A model generated the notes under the pieces. That model had not been told where the DNA came from. It did no database searches and saw nothing but the letters and a program-made list of their open reading frames with translations. A DNA stretch of 64,000 bases, taken from positions 248,001-312,000 of the forward strand of contig WEDG01000895.1 in the NCBI GenBank assembly GCA_017591395.1. Direction: 5' to 3'. This document shows, one piece after another, positions 1 to 12,782 of this stretch; positions within the stretch are counted from its first letter, which is position 1; each line of letters begins with the position of its first letter. The stretch comes from Schistocephalus solidus. Lineage: Eukaryota; Platyhelminthes; Cestoda; Diphyllobothriidea; Diphyllobothriidae. The translations under genes and the position numbers were made by a program.

Positions 1-284
1 AGACAAGAAAGGTTATCAGAGACTTTCATTTTAGAAAAGCATTTGCTTTTGTGATGAGAGTCTTATTTTGAGACAAGCCTCCGAAGTCAAGCCAGGTTAT
101 CATCTGTGGGAAGAACTTCCCACATGAATACACTTTATTGTCAGCAAACTTCAAGAACTGCCGACGACTGATGTTTGGGATGGTCATCAAATTCGGAGAG
201 TGGTCGATCTGGCGGTTGAAAAAATATACCATAAATAGCTAGGTGTTTATTGACATCATAAAGGGTACAATGGTTAATTACGGC

Positions 285-560
285 ACTCACCGACGCTGAA
301 TGAATGTGGCTCCAGCCTTTTCACATTCGATCTCCAAAGCATTTTTATTCCTGCAAACAGTCCGGACCTTAATTCCCTTGAAACTCTTTTTGCATTCATG
401 AAAGGAAATTGGGAAAAGGCCAAGAAACATTTAACAGGAGCAAAAATTGGAACTTGCGCTGGATGACTGCATAGATCAAAATACTATTGACTACTTAGTA
501 ATATCTGCGTCCTTCCGATGTAGAGCAGTATATCACGCTAAGCGACGAATCAAAAAATAA
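285..560 (+). pseudogene. DDE transposase C-terminal remnant
   Basis: A reading frame from about 285 contains the motif SPDLNSLETL, which resembles the SPDLNPIE block around the third catalytic acid of Tc1/mariner/IS630-type DDE transposases. It is followed by FAFMKGNWEKA. After one frameshift near 450 the frame continues as LDDCIDQNTIDYL and ends in a basic tail (AKRRIKK) at a TAA near 560. The N-terminal part with the first two catalytic acids is not recognisable upstream. I read this as an old, truncated DNA transposon. The exact superfamily is uncertain. Confidence 0.5.
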
Positions 561-3064
561 TAGTTTGTTGTGTTATTATTGTTTTCCATTTTTTTGTCAT
601 TGTTTCGTATTTACCGTCTCTGCTGTTTGTGATATTAGACCTTAAATAATTCACCTGTCATAAAGTTGTTTTCCAATTTGATGGATTTCAATAAAATAAA
701 TTAGTTCTAAGCTAATAAATGATAATTTATAAACCAAAATCTGCCTTATTTTAGAAATCAGTCGTTTCTTAGACCCCGACTAACTTGATGGAATTAACGG
801 TAAGGGGGGTTTTGCGCTTCAATGGTTTACGTGCGAATTTCGTTATTTTGAGTTTGGTATGGTCTGAACTGTAGTCTGTTCATGGATACTGGTCATATTT
901 GACTCAAATATTTTAATTTTTCAATTACTCGGCATACCATTGTAAACATATCTCGTCGTAAGAATGCATGCTCTCTAATTCAGTGGTTTTTCATAACAAA
1001 TCAGCTCTTAGATAGATGCCAATGTACCATTGCATGTTGTTTTCTTGCGTTAATATACAAAGGACTAATTTTCTCTGTGGGAATGACAAGTGGTGCATTG
1101 CTGAGAATCAGCAATTCAATGAAAATTTAATAACGGGAGAAAAAGGTTGTTCGTTCACCGGAAACATGGCTTTCATAACTTATCGGATGGCACTGTTTGT
1201 GGAATGCTTGCAGTGTAGCAGTGCATGTTTGTTTTTCCAAGCTGAGGCAGGCTTAGACATTCTATTAACATCCTTGTCAATAAACATTATGACATAACCT
1301 GTCTTGGTGTATGGCATTCTGGATAATTCCACGTTTTCCCTATTTATCTCTTAATTGTTAATTTATGTATGGACGCGCGACCCAGTCCGCTAACTTAGCA
1401 AAAATTAAACGATGGCAGTCATGTAAAAACAAGTTTTGACGGTAAATTCTACAACAGTATTCACAGGGAAAGTGCGCGTAGATAGCATCAGTTTTATGTG
1501 TACAAAAGCTTACTCGAAATAACAATTAACTTTCTTGAGAAATTCGCAAATGTATTTTACAATATATCCGGTACATGTGTTAGTGAATATAGGTGAAGAT
1601 GTAGCCACGGCAAATTGTGCAATGCAGCAGATCTCTTGTTGACAAAAAAAGGGGCTGCATTAAATAGTTTTGTGGTTGAAAGTGTCTGATGTGCCAAAAT
1701 GTCCTAGATCAACGAAAAACTCTTTGCCAGTCCTTGACGAAGCCTATCCGCTTGGACGGTTGTCACGTAAGGCTGAGTACTCGCGAAGGCGTCCAAGCAG
1801 ACGGTTTGGAGGCCACGACCTTTACAGTTACCTACCCACGTGGTCTGCAGTCGGCACGTGATCTCCATGATGTACAACGCTTATAGAAATTTTTCTCCAA
1901 TATAGAACACCTCCTCTTTGTAAAGTGCCCACGATAACATATCGCTTTATTCTAAATACGTTCATTGTAACGGTTTTATCACTGCATTCAGCCCAGCCCT
2001 TCAGTTTCTCCAGAATGTGAATTATCATAAGCACCGTGCTAACGGAATGAAGAAGATCAATATCAGAAACTAAAATGCTGCATATTTTATTTTTCGCCTT
2101 AAAAACTCCAGCAAAGGTTCATTCAATATGTTTTCAAATAAGAATTAAATTCGATAGTTTCGGATGCTAATAACCGGAGTTAAAAATTCAGATCGGCAAA
2201 TCTGTTTGTTATAATGCCCTACAACGCAGTAATAATGTCTGTGAAATTCCAAACATCTTTCTATAGATGGATCCGTCAAAAGTTTAGTTGATTTGAAATA
2301 AGTAAAGGAAACTTCAAAAATGATCTAGTTTATGTTAATGCGCAATTCAGAAACGGAATGAGCAAAATATTGGCAGCTTTCAGAATATCATATTATTCTT
2401 ACGGCCGTTTTGTTGTGCACTTAAAATCAACCAATTAAGTCTTTAAAAGACAAGTAAAGCAATGAAATTCCAATATAAAGAGTAAAATGAGCTGTTTCAT
2501 TTGCAGCGAGAAAATCATCAATTATTTTCTGGGAACTCTAGAAACCAGCCAAAAATCAAAACTTTTCATTTGAGTGAACGCTGAAAAGATTTAAAGTATG
2601 CATAAAGACCTCAGCAAAATATCCAGCCAAATTGGTTTTTGTAAGAGAAAACGTTTTAGTTTTTTGATTATTTTAAAGCGTATTCATTTCTGAATTTCAT
2701 TTTCCTCGTGGATGAGATTTCTTTTGCAGTGAGTCCACAAACATGACCACAATGACCATCTGTATTTTAAAAAAGGAACAGAAATGCAATACTTTGGTAA
2801 ATTAATATCATATGTTGAAGGTTTCTTTAAATGAATAGAACAAAATCTTCATTAATGAGAAATCGATTGAAAACACAGAAAGCCGTGAAGCATTCAGTAG
2901 TATACAAGAAAGATTTGAAATTCATAGTAAACCAACACTAGAGGTATCTATAAAAATTTGACTGCAAGAAATTTCTCTCAATATACACAAATTAATATGC
3001 TTAAAATCGCAATAAATCTATCTAAAGTTATTAGTCATTAGTTGGCCTAGGAATATTTCTGATA
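561..3064. other. No recognisable gene or repeat
   Basis: AT-rich sequence with only short open frames. One 93-codon frame at 1016-1297 has several cysteines but no family I recognise, no clear splice signals and no Kunitz spacing. I see nothing else supportable. Confidence 0.5.
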
Positions 3065-3240
3065 GAATGGAATGGTATTTTCTGGTTTATTAGCCGTCGT
3101 CAGCCAGTCGTACCCAATCCCAGGTGTGGATCACAGGCTCATTATCTTGCTGATTTTGATCGGGAGATATTGACTTTCATTGATGAATGTTCCTCGATCG
3201 CTAACGAAACTCACTCACCAGAAATATGCCTTTTAGTTTA
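3065..3240 (-). mobile_element. SINE family 1 copy, diverged
   Basis: Matches the core of the dispersed family seen best at 28305-28575: a stretch near 'ttagccgtcgtcagccag' followed by 'acccaatcccaggtgtgg'. The copy is diverged and truncated and lies in the minus orientation relative to the tRNA-like head. Confidence 0.6.
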
Positions 3241-5060
3241 AAAGAGTCGTTTTCTTAACCACTATAAGACTTGAAGAACTAAGCATGGTCTGATTTTGCG
3301 TAACAGGAATTTAGTTTTGAATATCCTCAGATTTAATTAATAAGGAGCCCTACTACATACTCCCTACCAACCAGTTTGGAGGATACTGGTACTTTTTTTT
3401 AATTTATGTGGTGACCACAGTTACTATAGCGGGATTTTAAATGCTGATATATTGTAAACGGACGTATTTAAGAGTTCCGGGATTGTAGAGGTTTGCAAAA
3501 ACATTTTTCCATAAAGACAAACATACTTCCCTTTACTTTCTTTTTTTTTAAACACGTCCACCCCACTGTCTAAAAATGTACGTTGCTTTGTCGTTTAAAG
3601 CACACCGATTGAATTCTTGTCTGCATTATGACCACCTGCTAGAAAATTTCATTTTAAATATTTTTCCAAAACTCATTCAATGGCAGCTTTTATCCCTTTT
3701 TATAAGAATATATGCATTTACTTTTTGCTAGCCTTTTTTATTCGAAACGGAAGAAAAACGGGAGCTTAGTGGCAATGGCGGTCAAATCAGTAACCACCAC
3801 ATGCTTATCAGTTTTGGGTCAATGGAGATTCTGGATAAATTTACTAACCTATTCACGCAACTTTGGTCACACCTTAAATAAGAAAGTTTTTACTAAGTAC
3901 GACTGAAGTAAAAAATCTGTAAACGCTGATCGAAGAGTTACGTCTGCTGTGGTTTTAGTTAAAAATATAACCAACCACTCCATTTCATTCAGCTTTGGTT
4001 ACTGGCGCAAATTCCAGCTAAAGGGGGGTTTGAAAGAAGGTAAACGAATAAACAAAATCAAGTTCCCTCAAAAGGTCAAAGAAAAAATGAATTTTAAATG
4101 AAGGAATAAGACATTTTCGAGAAAAAATTATTATATTTCCACTAGTTTGGCCCTATGGACACTGGAGAAATTTGTTATCATAACCTCAACAAGATCGTAG
4201 CTTCCTTGCACGCTTTGTTGGAGAGTAAACAAACTGTAGGCTATTGCTTTTGGGTTTAGTCATCAGTCTAAACGGGAAAAACCTTATAGCCTATTTCTGG
4301 TAACTAGCGGTCTTAAACACAGCATAGTGCTCCTTCAAATTAAAGGGTAATGGACTACGTTGTAAGTATAGAGAATACGTCTGAATTAGTCCTTTATATT
4401 TTTTGTTAATGTTAACATCAAATTGTAGTTGTTAATCTTTATTGCAAGTATCAGTAAATGGGTTCTTTTTATGTAGTCTAGTGTTCTCGTAAAAAGGGTT
4501 AAAAAACACTAATTTTTAAGCAAACGATCAGCTAAAAGTTACATGCCAGTTTTTGATCTTTGACAGAGTCCCAGATGTAAACCCATGACATTTAACACAA
4601 ATCGCCATAATACTACTGAATTAAATTAAGGTGCGCAGTAGACAAAACTGCTAGTACATAAAATTCATATAATCTTACAGTTGCTTACGCAAGGGGTCTC
4701 ATATTCACTAACTAAAGGACTCGTTTTTGATAAAAGGATTGTTTGGCCAGAAAACCTCGCGCAGGGACATTTAACTAGTAGCAAAACACCAGTTGTTAAG
4801 GAAAAATTGTCTTCCTTTTAACAATTGCAGTAAGTTGGTTTAATGTACATTCAACAGTTTTCAAAGAGCGCTTAAAAAAAAGACTGTTTTAAGAAATAAA
4901 TTTCAGTTGATTTTAGAAATTTTGTTGACCTCGGTTGACCTTATAATTTTCGCAAAATGATAATGTGTTTTGCTTAGCAATGAATCCTTAACACATGTCA
5001 ATCCTGACCCAAACGTTTGAGGGCCCGCTGATGAATGTATGCAAATTTAAATAAACTAGT
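3241..5060. other. Intergenic, no recognisable gene
   Basis: AT-rich, no long reading frame and no domain that I recognise. The gene 1 promoter follows at its right end. Confidence 0.5.
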
Positions 5061-5071
5061 ATCTTCGAGCA

Positions 5072-5079
5072 TATATAAG
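5072..5079 (+). promoter_or_regulatory. TATA box of gene 1
   Basis: TATATAAG, 44 bp before the first ATG at 5116. The same spacing (38-47 bp) is found at the four other genes of this cluster, which supports both the promoter and the start codon. Confidence 0.7.
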
Positions 5080-5115
5080 GGAACAACGTGTTTAGTTAAC
5101 AGGAGGTTCTGTTAA

Positions 5116-5182
5116 ATGATGCTCTCAGCAAAAAGTCTCGTCCTGTCAGCCATCCTGGTTCAACTTGCAATCGCCGACGAAG
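5116..5182 (+). CDS. Gene 1 exon 1: signal peptide
   Basis: Encodes 22 residues beginning MMLSAKS and ending LAIADE. It has a hydrophobic core and a likely cleavage after AIA. It is followed by donor G|GTGAGA and ends in phase 1. It closely parallels gene 4 exon 1. Confidence 0.8.
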
Positions 5183-8100
5183 GTGAGAGAGTATAACATA
5201 ATTTTGACACAATTTTGTGCAAAAATGTCTTCTACCCGATCATCAAAAATGCACCTATGCAACATTATTGCATTAAGAACTAGCTTACGACAAAATGTTT
5301 TCAAATCATGCATCAAAATCTGTTCTTGAATAATTCATCAAAAAGACTATGTTCAGCAGATCCATGAAAGTGCATTTCTTTCTCGGGCTATAACCTTGTA
5401 TATGGGTAATATAACGATTTTGGTAATGAGTTCATTTGATTTTTCCTTCGTATAAATTGACATTTTCTGCTCTGATGGAAACTTTTTAAAGTATTCTAAA
5501 ACGTCTTATATGAATTTAAATTTTCAATTAGATATCTCGGCCCATAGGATCAAACTAACATATTTTTTTAAAAAAAACAAAGCAATCGTATTACGAGACT
5601 TAAATTTTCTCAGGCCCGGCCATACCTGGGTTCATCTGCTTACATTTTAAAAATGAAAATATTTGGATTGAAAAATATTTGTCACCGGTCTCTTTAAGTA
5701 CTTAATATTTTTATAAACATGAAACTATCTTTACCATTAAACTTTCACAGTAAAAATTAATTTTGTTATGTGTTCAGACATGCATATCATGAAGAGCCTA
5801 TTGCAAATGTTGAATATTATAATTTCATCTACTTTTGCCTATTCTACCCAGTTGGTTTTTTCGTTAAACTTGGTTTCCAGAACTTAATTTAACAAATACA
5901 TTTTTCTAGTTAAATTTTTAATGGTACACAAAAATCTCTATAACTAAAATAATTCAAGTTACCATCTAATCAATTCTTCTGCCATTTTCTTAACTCTGTC
6001 TCTTGCAAATTTAGATCCAGATAAGCTTAAAATGATAGGCTGGTATTTCAGGTGGTCTGCAGGCCAGTTTTGTTCTTTTTTATTTACTCCTAGTACTCAT
6101 TTTTTCATTTTCCTGTTTTTCCATTTATATTTTCTTACAATGGCTTTCATTTTAAGGCCTTTAATCAACTAACTTTGTCTTGCGTTAACCTGGCACATTA
6201 TCCTGAATATTAACATTTTCCACCTTTGTGTTGTAGAAAATCCGCCAACTAGAAATGTCCGCCCAGTTAGTAAGTATTTTATAAATTTTACGACAGTGTT
6301 TTTAACAAAAGACTAATGAAAAGTAACCAAACTTACAGTAGTCTGCTGAATACTGGTAATTGATAAGGTGATTACCGACTATATTCCCTCACGAAATTTG
6401 GTATCCCTTTGACATGAAATCACAAAAACTGAACTATAAATATAATTGTCTTTTCGGTATAATCGTTTGTTTACCAAAAAACTTAGTTGCGTGAATGCTT
6501 GCTTTGCAAAACCTTTTTTATCCATACAAGAGAGCTTTCAGCAAAAAAGATCAAAGTAAATAAAACGTATATGAAATTGGTTTATCTGTATTCAAATATT
6601 CATGTTTTCTGAGAGTATCGAAAACGATTCTATGTTTCATTTTTCAGCATTACCGTTCCCTCTGCCTGAAAGTAAGTTTGGATTGTTCTGTTACCTTAAT
6701 GTTAATATACTTAAGAGCCTATAAAAGCACTGGTTTAAAATTTAATTTATTTAGTATTCGCAGGAGAGTATATGACTAAGTATAAATAATGTATGACCTG
6801 AACTGGGGTGACATATCATAGGATACTATATGCTGCGTATGATTGATAATCTAAACATATTCGTGATGTATCCTTTTAATTTTGTAAGGTTATTTTTTGT
6901 CACTTTATATGTAAAACGCAATTTCATAGTCTTTCAAATTAAATATATACTGGGAAGATATGTTTTGTGACACAGAAGTCTCCGTTTTAGTTTTATCAAG
7001 CGCTGAATAAGAAAAGAAATGCTAAAAAATTTAAATAACCCTGCCAAACATTCATATGCACATTAAAGACAACTCTTTGTTTAAATTAATCAATAAAAAC
7101 CATAGAATTGGCTAACGAATGGAGAAAATCACTGAAAGCTTAGTGTGACAGAAAATAATATAATGATAACTGGATGAAACCAATTATTTTGATGGGCTTC
7201 TCAAGTGCCCAAATAAGTGTGCAAGCAATTTATAAAATTCAGATGATAAATTCCTTCGTCTTATACAGAAGAAACTTCCGGTTTAATTCGTAGATTATTC
7301 GCATGGAATTATGTTTTAATTTCCAAGCATATAAACTGAATGCCCATGCGTTCAATAGCCAAAATGTCGTTTCACCAATTCACCGTTGCTCTAGCATATG
7401 TTCGTTTTTAGACAATTGGTGTTTGAAAATAAACACTTATCTTCAATATTCACTGACTGCGTTTCATGTATGTGCCAACAATATTTCAGTGGTTTAAGAG
7501 ATCTAAGCATTTTATATAATTAAGTAGGATTAAATCCTCAGCGGATTCTCAACTTTTTGCAGTTTTTTAAGGCTGATTTTAAAGAAAATGATATATTTAT
7601 ATTTCCGTTCAACAATATTTGTGACCGTTTTATCAGTAATACTTAGTGGCCTGTTAAGAACAATTCCAAATTTTCAACAGTTTTTGAACCTTTATGGTAT
7701 TTTATAGGTGCAGCAGTTATCTCATTTACGCAGGGTTAATTTACAAATGGTATGAAATTTGAACTTACTCTAGAAATTTCCATGCATTTTAAAATCTTCG
7801 CTAGTTTTTTTAGTATCCAATTTGCATATTTTTTAGCCAATCTATTCGTTGGAAAACGCTGTGAGTTTTTATTTTAAAAAATGACAAGCAGGTTCAGGCA
7901 TCTGTTACACTTGGAATATCGCTTCATAATCTTGAAAGTTACCACCAAAGCATTACCCAGATCATATTTTTCATGCAATTGTCTATTTTTCTTTGAACAG
8001 AGTGTCGTCTGTAGCCTTTAGCATACAACATCGCAAACCATAAGGGAGTCTTTCATGATTTTTGAAAAAGCAACTCAAATTAGAGGTTTTATTTTAGCAT

Positions 8101-11100
8101 TACAATGCTAACCAATATGCGGCGCCTACATATATTTCTATTTTATCTAGAACCCCAAAAGCTTTCTACCATTCGATTGATTCTCAGTAGGCATCCTGTG
8201 CAAAGAACCTTATGTCAAAATAGGTTTTTTTAAATGACTACTCATTAATCTACTACAGGAAGACCGATATATGTTACAACTTTAAGCTGAATGATTTTTA
8301 AAAAAATGCATCAGAATTTGCCAGTGAATAATACAACAAAAGAGGTTGATCGTTGCAAGTTCATTTGCAATACGGCTTTAACCTTGTATATTGGCAATAA
8401 AATAGAATGGTTATGATAAATTGAAGACAAATATTTGCGTAAAATGACCTATTTCTTTATGATTGAAATTTTGTAAGTACACAAGCTAAATGATAACATG
8501 AACTTACGTTTCTCAATTGAATGTAAACACCCTGCATGCAAGATGAAAAATGTTTTTCTCTTTAAAACAAAGCAAACGTTTTACAAGATTTAAATTATCT
8601 TAGGCACAGTCATAACACAGGGCTTCTTGATAACTGAAAATTTAAAGATTTTGATTGAAAAATATCAAATTACCGCTCATACATACGGCAAAATATTTTT
8701 TCTTAATCTGAAACTACCTGCTCCCTGTAAGGAATTTTTGAATAACATGTTTTTACAGGTCCATTCTACCAGTTCAAAATATATCTTTAATTAAAATCGT
8801 TCAAATTACCATCTTAACAATTCTTCTGCCTTTCTCTTTACTGTGGACCTTATCATTATAGATTCAGATAAGCCGGAAATGATTGGCTGTGATTTTGGGT
8901 GGTCGGCAAGTCAGTTTACGTTCACGTTTCTTTACTGCCAACACCAATATTGTCCTATTATTCTTTTTTAACTGCATATTTATCATAATTTTTCAATATA
9001 AGCCTTTAAGTTCATAACTGTTGTCCAGAAATAGCAAACAGTGCTGATGAGCTTCGCACATGTTTAAAAACCCGAAGTGTATTGGCATGGCACAATATCC
9101 TAAAAATTACGTTTTTCTAACTTTGTGTTTTAGAAAATCCGCCAACTGGGAATGTTCGCCCAGTTAGTAAGTATTTCGTTATTTGTGAAACAAAAGGGAT
9201 TTTTAGCAGAAGGCTGATCAAACGTAACCGAACTAATTGTACTTTGCAGAACACTGGTAAATGAGAAGATGATAATCCCAAAAATTACTTTTCGTAATGT
9301 GATATCCCATATGTTTTTAGCAATTTACGCGGGTAGGGCTGATAAGTACGGAATCGGAACTGTAAATTTAATTGTGTAATCAATATGTGCATTTGTATGG
9401 CAAGAATGTTTTTTGGCTAAATTTGTGTTCCAAAGTTATGTTTTAATACACGCTTGGGGGCTTTTTGTAAAAAACGATTAAGGTAAAAACATAGTCGAAA
9501 TGGCTTTATCTTCATATCAGCAAACATTTTTCTTAACATTAAAAATTGTTCGAGGGTATCGAAAAACCTTTTTATCTTTTTTTCAGCATTACCATTCCGT
9601 CTGCCAAAAAGTAAGTTCAGATGGGTTCTACTGACGTACGGTTAAAACACTGAAGAGCATTTACCAAACTTCAGCTTTAAATTGAATTTCTTTTTGCATT
9701 TCCATTTTAGTGCATGTTTGTTTTAAAATAATTTCTGACCTGCACATTTATGGCATATCATATCATAAATACTTTTTGATCCCTAATTCTGCATTTTAAG
9801 GGACGATTTTTGCATTTGTGGTCAGTGCATTATAAAATATGCCACAAATTTAAATAAAACCTATACGGAATTCATCTGTAAAATAAAAGCTAATTCGGTT
9901 GTTTAAATAAAACTATACTGATCTTGGTTTTGATAAAATAACGTAAATTCAATGAGAGCCTTGTCTGTCCGAACGGATTCTTATGAGCAAAAGTAATGAA
10001 ACGGTTTAAATAAGATTAAACACTTCGATAAGACTATAAATAAACTTAAATAAGATCATAGTGTATAAAACAAATAGCAGTTCATATTTCACAGCCTCAG
10101 AGGAGTATGTTTAATAACGTTTATGAAAAATATCGATAACTATTTTATTTTAGATGAACTATATAGTGATTAAGACTGGGATTTTCCTGGAAACCGTTAA
10201 GTAATTTCAATTGTTACATAGATATCAAAGCGAAATCGATATGCATGTACCCGGCTGTGGTAATTCTTATGAAATGCTGGTGAACCATGGGGAATTAATA
10301 CAAAACTGAGACTAAATTGTGATGTATTTAATTCAAATAAATTTCGAAATTAGTGCCTTTAAACATATTTTTGTCATGCTTCGGTGTATAAAAATTGATC
10401 TCTGACATATTTCCCTATGCACGCTGAAATCTATGCAGCGCGGACCAAGTGTTATCAAGAGTATTTACTGACATATTTGATTAACGTTACTAAATACTTC
10501 CATTATTTATTGCAAACGTTTTGTTGTAAGTCCTTAAAGATGCACACAACATTACGGATTCCATCAAAAAATATGTCGATCATGATCTAGATATCCTGTC
10601 TGCAGTCATTCACACGAATACATTCCAGAAAATTTCTTAAATAGATTTTTCTGTCAAGTTATATATTTTAAACCTTTTATAACTCAGAATATTACACCTG
10701 GTTAACTTAACTATTTGTCGAGATTATATTGAAGGCAACTGCCTATGCTAAAAAGAAAATATTTTGTGTGAGTTTATACTAAAGACTATTTCTGGCGTTA
10801 CAGAGCTTTCACTTGTTGAAGAAACGAAGAGAGCTTATGATGGTAGGTCTTCTAATTTTCTCTACCTGCAAGTGCGAATTTGAACTGTCGAAAAACTTGA
10901 ATCAATTATTGAAATAATATCAGGATACCTAATAGGCTTTACTCGAAAATCTTAATGCCTTCAGGATCCTGCATTTGATGTATGACAACGACTGACTTAA
11001 AGCTAAAGTATCTTTTTCTTAAAATGTTTTAGCCAGTTCAACATTTGTGTATATAGAAAAATTGCCAAAAAGTAAAACACAGACTGGAATAGCCATTTCG

Positions 11101-12005
11101 GGCTCATTATCGATTATCAGTCAGTCATTGCCAGTACAAGGGGTCACACCACCCAGGGTTTGAACCCGTGACCTTTTGATCAAAAGTAGAACGTTCGTTA
11201 TCTTGCCGGTTTAGGCCGAAAATATTGACATTCGTTGACGAAAACTAATCAATCGTTAATAGAACGCCCACGGCCCATTCTGACTTGGGGCTCACTTTCG
11301 GCATCACATAGCGGCTAGTATCGTAGGCAGAGAACATTTATATACAAAATACAATAAAACCTGAATGATATAATCTACTTTTTGTGGGAAGTCTGCATAA
11401 ATGACGAAATAAAGTGCGTGTCCAAGATTCCATGTCGGGATGTCTCGTTGTGAGCCACTGAAATACCTTTTCCTTTTTGCGTGAAAACCTGAATACTCAC
11501 GGATATTTAAGGTTGATATACCCACGGCAAGCAGATATAGGAGCCACTAACCTCGTTTACCAATTTTGTAGAATATTCATTTGGATTTGGAATAAGTCAC
11601 AAGCCGTCACATTGTGCCACGGAGCTGCTATCGCCTGCGATCCTACGCCATTTTGGTATAATTTTACAGAGAAAATAGAAGATTGAAGGCCTATTTAATT
11701 TATAAAATATATTTTTCAACGTTAACGCTCGATAAAGACATCTGATACTCTCCTCCTAGAAGGTTTTTTCGAAAGCAAAGGAAGCCATTAAAACCCCATA
11801 GTTGCTTAGGCCCTTCTGTTTTGATCTTGTAGAAGGAAGTGAGATCTGCAATCTCCTTCCCGATAGTGGAATGTGCATGGGCTTCATGCCCAGGTTCTAC
11901 TTTGACGCAGACGCTGGAACGTGCCAGTCCTTCATCTACGGCGGTTGTGGTGGGAACAAAAATAATTTCAGAACCGAACAGGAATGCCTGGAGGCATGTG
12001 CTTAG
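5116..12005 (+). CDS. Gene 1: secreted micro-exon Kunitz protein (span of predicted exons)
   Basis: Predicted spliced gene: 5116-5182, 6015-6062 (optional), 6237-6269, 6648-6671, 8862-8909, 9134-9166, 9587-9610, 10804-10842 and 11833-12005. All junctions are phase 1, so any internal exon can be skipped in frame. Exon 1 encodes a signal peptide, the internal exons a short proline-rich tail, and the last exon one Kunitz domain with all six cysteines. The P1 residue after Cys2 is Met, which suggests a chymotrypsin- or elastase-like target rather than trypsin (inference). Exons C-D-E occur twice because of an intragenic duplication of roughly 1.4 kb. AATAAA lies at 12252. Known: Kunitz inhibitors of parasitic flatworms are secreted and block serine, sometimes cysteine, proteases. 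Which internal exons are used cannot be told without RNA. Confidence 0.72.
6015..6062 (+). CDS. Gene 1 cassette C, first copy (48 nt, weak donor)
   Basis: Encodes DPDKLKMIGWYFRWSA. The acceptor is AAATTTAG. The donor would be GCCAGT, a poor GC site, where the duplicate at 8862 has GTCAGT. Homology to the copies at 8862 and 32663 supports exon ancestry, but this copy may be dead. Confidence 0.45.
6237..6269 (+). CDS. Gene 1 cassette D, first copy (33 nt)
   Basis: Encodes ENPPTRNVRPV with acceptor TTGTGTTGTAG and donor GTAAGT, phase 1 on both sides. The near-identical copy at 9134 has the same signals. Confidence 0.78.
6648..6671 (+). CDS. Gene 1 cassette E, first copy (24 nt)
   Basis: Encodes TLPFPLPE with acceptor TTTTTCAG and donor GTAAGT, phase 1 on both sides. 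The copies at 9587 and 33513 encode TLPFRLPK and TLPFPLPK. Confidence 0.8.
8862..8909 (+). CDS. Gene 1 cassette C, second copy (48 nt)
   Basis: Encodes DSDKPEMIGCDFGWSA with acceptor TTATAG and donor GTCAGT, phase 1 on both sides. It shares the CDFGW core with the 54-nt exon at 32663 in gene 4. Confidence 0.65.
9134..9166 (+). CDS. Gene 1 cassette D, second copy (33 nt)
   Basis: Encodes ENPPTGNVRPV, one residue different from the first copy. Acceptor TGTTTTAG, donor GTAAGT, phase 1 on both sides. Confidence 0.78.
9587..9610 (+). CDS. Gene 1 cassette E, second copy (24 nt)
   Basis: Encodes TLPFRLPK with acceptor TTTTTTTCAG and donor GTAAGT, phase 1 on both sides. Confidence 0.8.
10804..10842 (+). 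CDS. Gene 1 39-nt micro-exon
   Basis: Encodes ELSLVEETKRAYD with acceptor GCGTTACAG and donor GTAGGT, phase 1 on both sides. It has no close copy elsewhere in the window. Same length class as cassette A of gene 4. Confidence 0.6.
11078..11310 (-). mobile_element. SINE family 1 copy inside gene 1 intron
   Basis: Contains the family core and the reverse complement of a tRNA B-box-like run (near 'ggtttgaacccgtgacc'), followed by the family's AT-rich tail. It sits in the last intron of gene 1, in the opposite orientation. Confidence 0.7.
11833..12005 (+). CDS. Gene 1 last exon: Kunitz domain, P1 Met
   Basis: Starts after acceptor ATCTTGTAG in phase 1 and ends at TAG. Cysteine spacing is C-8-C-15-C-7-C-12-C-3-C, exactly that of a Kunitz/BPTI domain. 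It carries PRFYFD, SFIYGGC and NKNNF. The reactive loop is GMC-M-G, so P1 is Met and P1' Gly. Only one residue follows the last cysteine. Confidence 0.9.
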
Positions 12006-12251
12006 AAGAATAATTTTCTTCATTATCTGTTGTTTTTCGCCGGGGTTTTGTGGTTTTCAGAAATTTTGATGGGTTCAGGAAAGTTCAATACAAACATGTG
12101 TTTATTAAGTCTTATGTCCTTCTGGTGATTCCTGGATACAGTTATACTGTCAATGCAACAAGTGGCTCAACCAAACACACAATGTGAGACACTTACCTGA
12201 CGCAAATCCCATTGTACCCAGAAATATACGTGGCTGTTGTCAGCACAAACA

Positions 12252-12257
12252 AATAAA
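12252..12257 (+). terminator. Polyadenylation signal of gene 1
   Basis: AATAAA about 250 bp after the gene 1 stop codon. No closer canonical signal was seen. Confidence 0.5.
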
Positions 12258-12474
12258 TGGGACAAGAGGACACCATAAGTAAAGAGTTCTGTAGAAATTG
12301 ACGTCGGTAAACGTTTACCTTCAATTATTTATATTTTTGCCAATATAATTCTCGGTGGTGCAGCGAAATTTGAAAAAGAAGCGGTGAACAATATTGATGG
12401 CGGAGGTATGACGGTGTCCAGGCTTCCGTCAAATCGGCTGCGAGAACACCGGCTTGCCTGGCTAAACCGAGGCA

Positions 12475-12499
12475 CAGTTCAGTTCAGTTCAGTTCAGTT
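12475..12499 (+). repeat. CAGTT x5 tail of the LINE
   Basis: Five perfect CAGTT units immediately outside the LINE 3' untranslated region. On the element's strand the unit is AACTG. Confidence 0.9.
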
Positions 12500-12782
12500 T
12501 TATTAAGGGAAATATAGGCGAAGCCTTTGAGCTCCCTATTGATGCCAGTGATACTGTAAATTAAAAAGGCTGACATATAATGGACGTTGGACAAAGGGTT
12601 ATCTCACGGACACACTGCAGGGCATCGGACAAACAATTATAAAATAATGTTACTCAAAAATAGGGAGTAGTATGTTATATGACGCGAAAATTGTGGATGG
12701 GAATATGTTTCAGGAAATGTGTTAGGTTCGGATGTCGTGGTGGTACTTATGGCTGTACTGGTCAAACTTCCGCTTAAAAGTG

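Larger units (their letters stand above)
5300..6690 (+). repeat. Left copy of intragenic C-D-E duplication
   Basis: Intron and exon sequence from about 5300 to 6690 aligns in order with about 8290 to 9640. For example, 'ataaccttgtatatgggtaa' here corresponds to 'ttaaccttgtatattggcaa' there. Offsets between matching exons are 2847, 2897 and 2939 bp, so indels have accumulated since duplication. Confidence 0.7.
8290..9640 (+). repeat. Right copy of intragenic C-D-E duplication
   Basis: Second copy of the segment at 5300-6690, with exons 8862-8909, 9134-9166 and 9587-9610. All three retain usable splice signals here. Confidence 0.7.

Noticed and set aside
1016..1297. 93-codon cysteine-containing open frame as a secreted protein gene
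   Set aside because: No signal peptide, no Kunitz spacing, no flanking splice or promoter signals; length is within chance for this composition.
10150..10210. Extra gene 1 micro-exon after TTATTTTAG near 10153
   Set aside because: No usable donor within a plausible distance and an early in-frame stop.
11700..12023. 107-codon minus-strand frame with an apparent signal peptide
   Set aside because: Exactly antisense to the gene 1 Kunitz exon; similar antisense frames occur opposite the gene 4 Kunitz exon, as expected from conserved codons.
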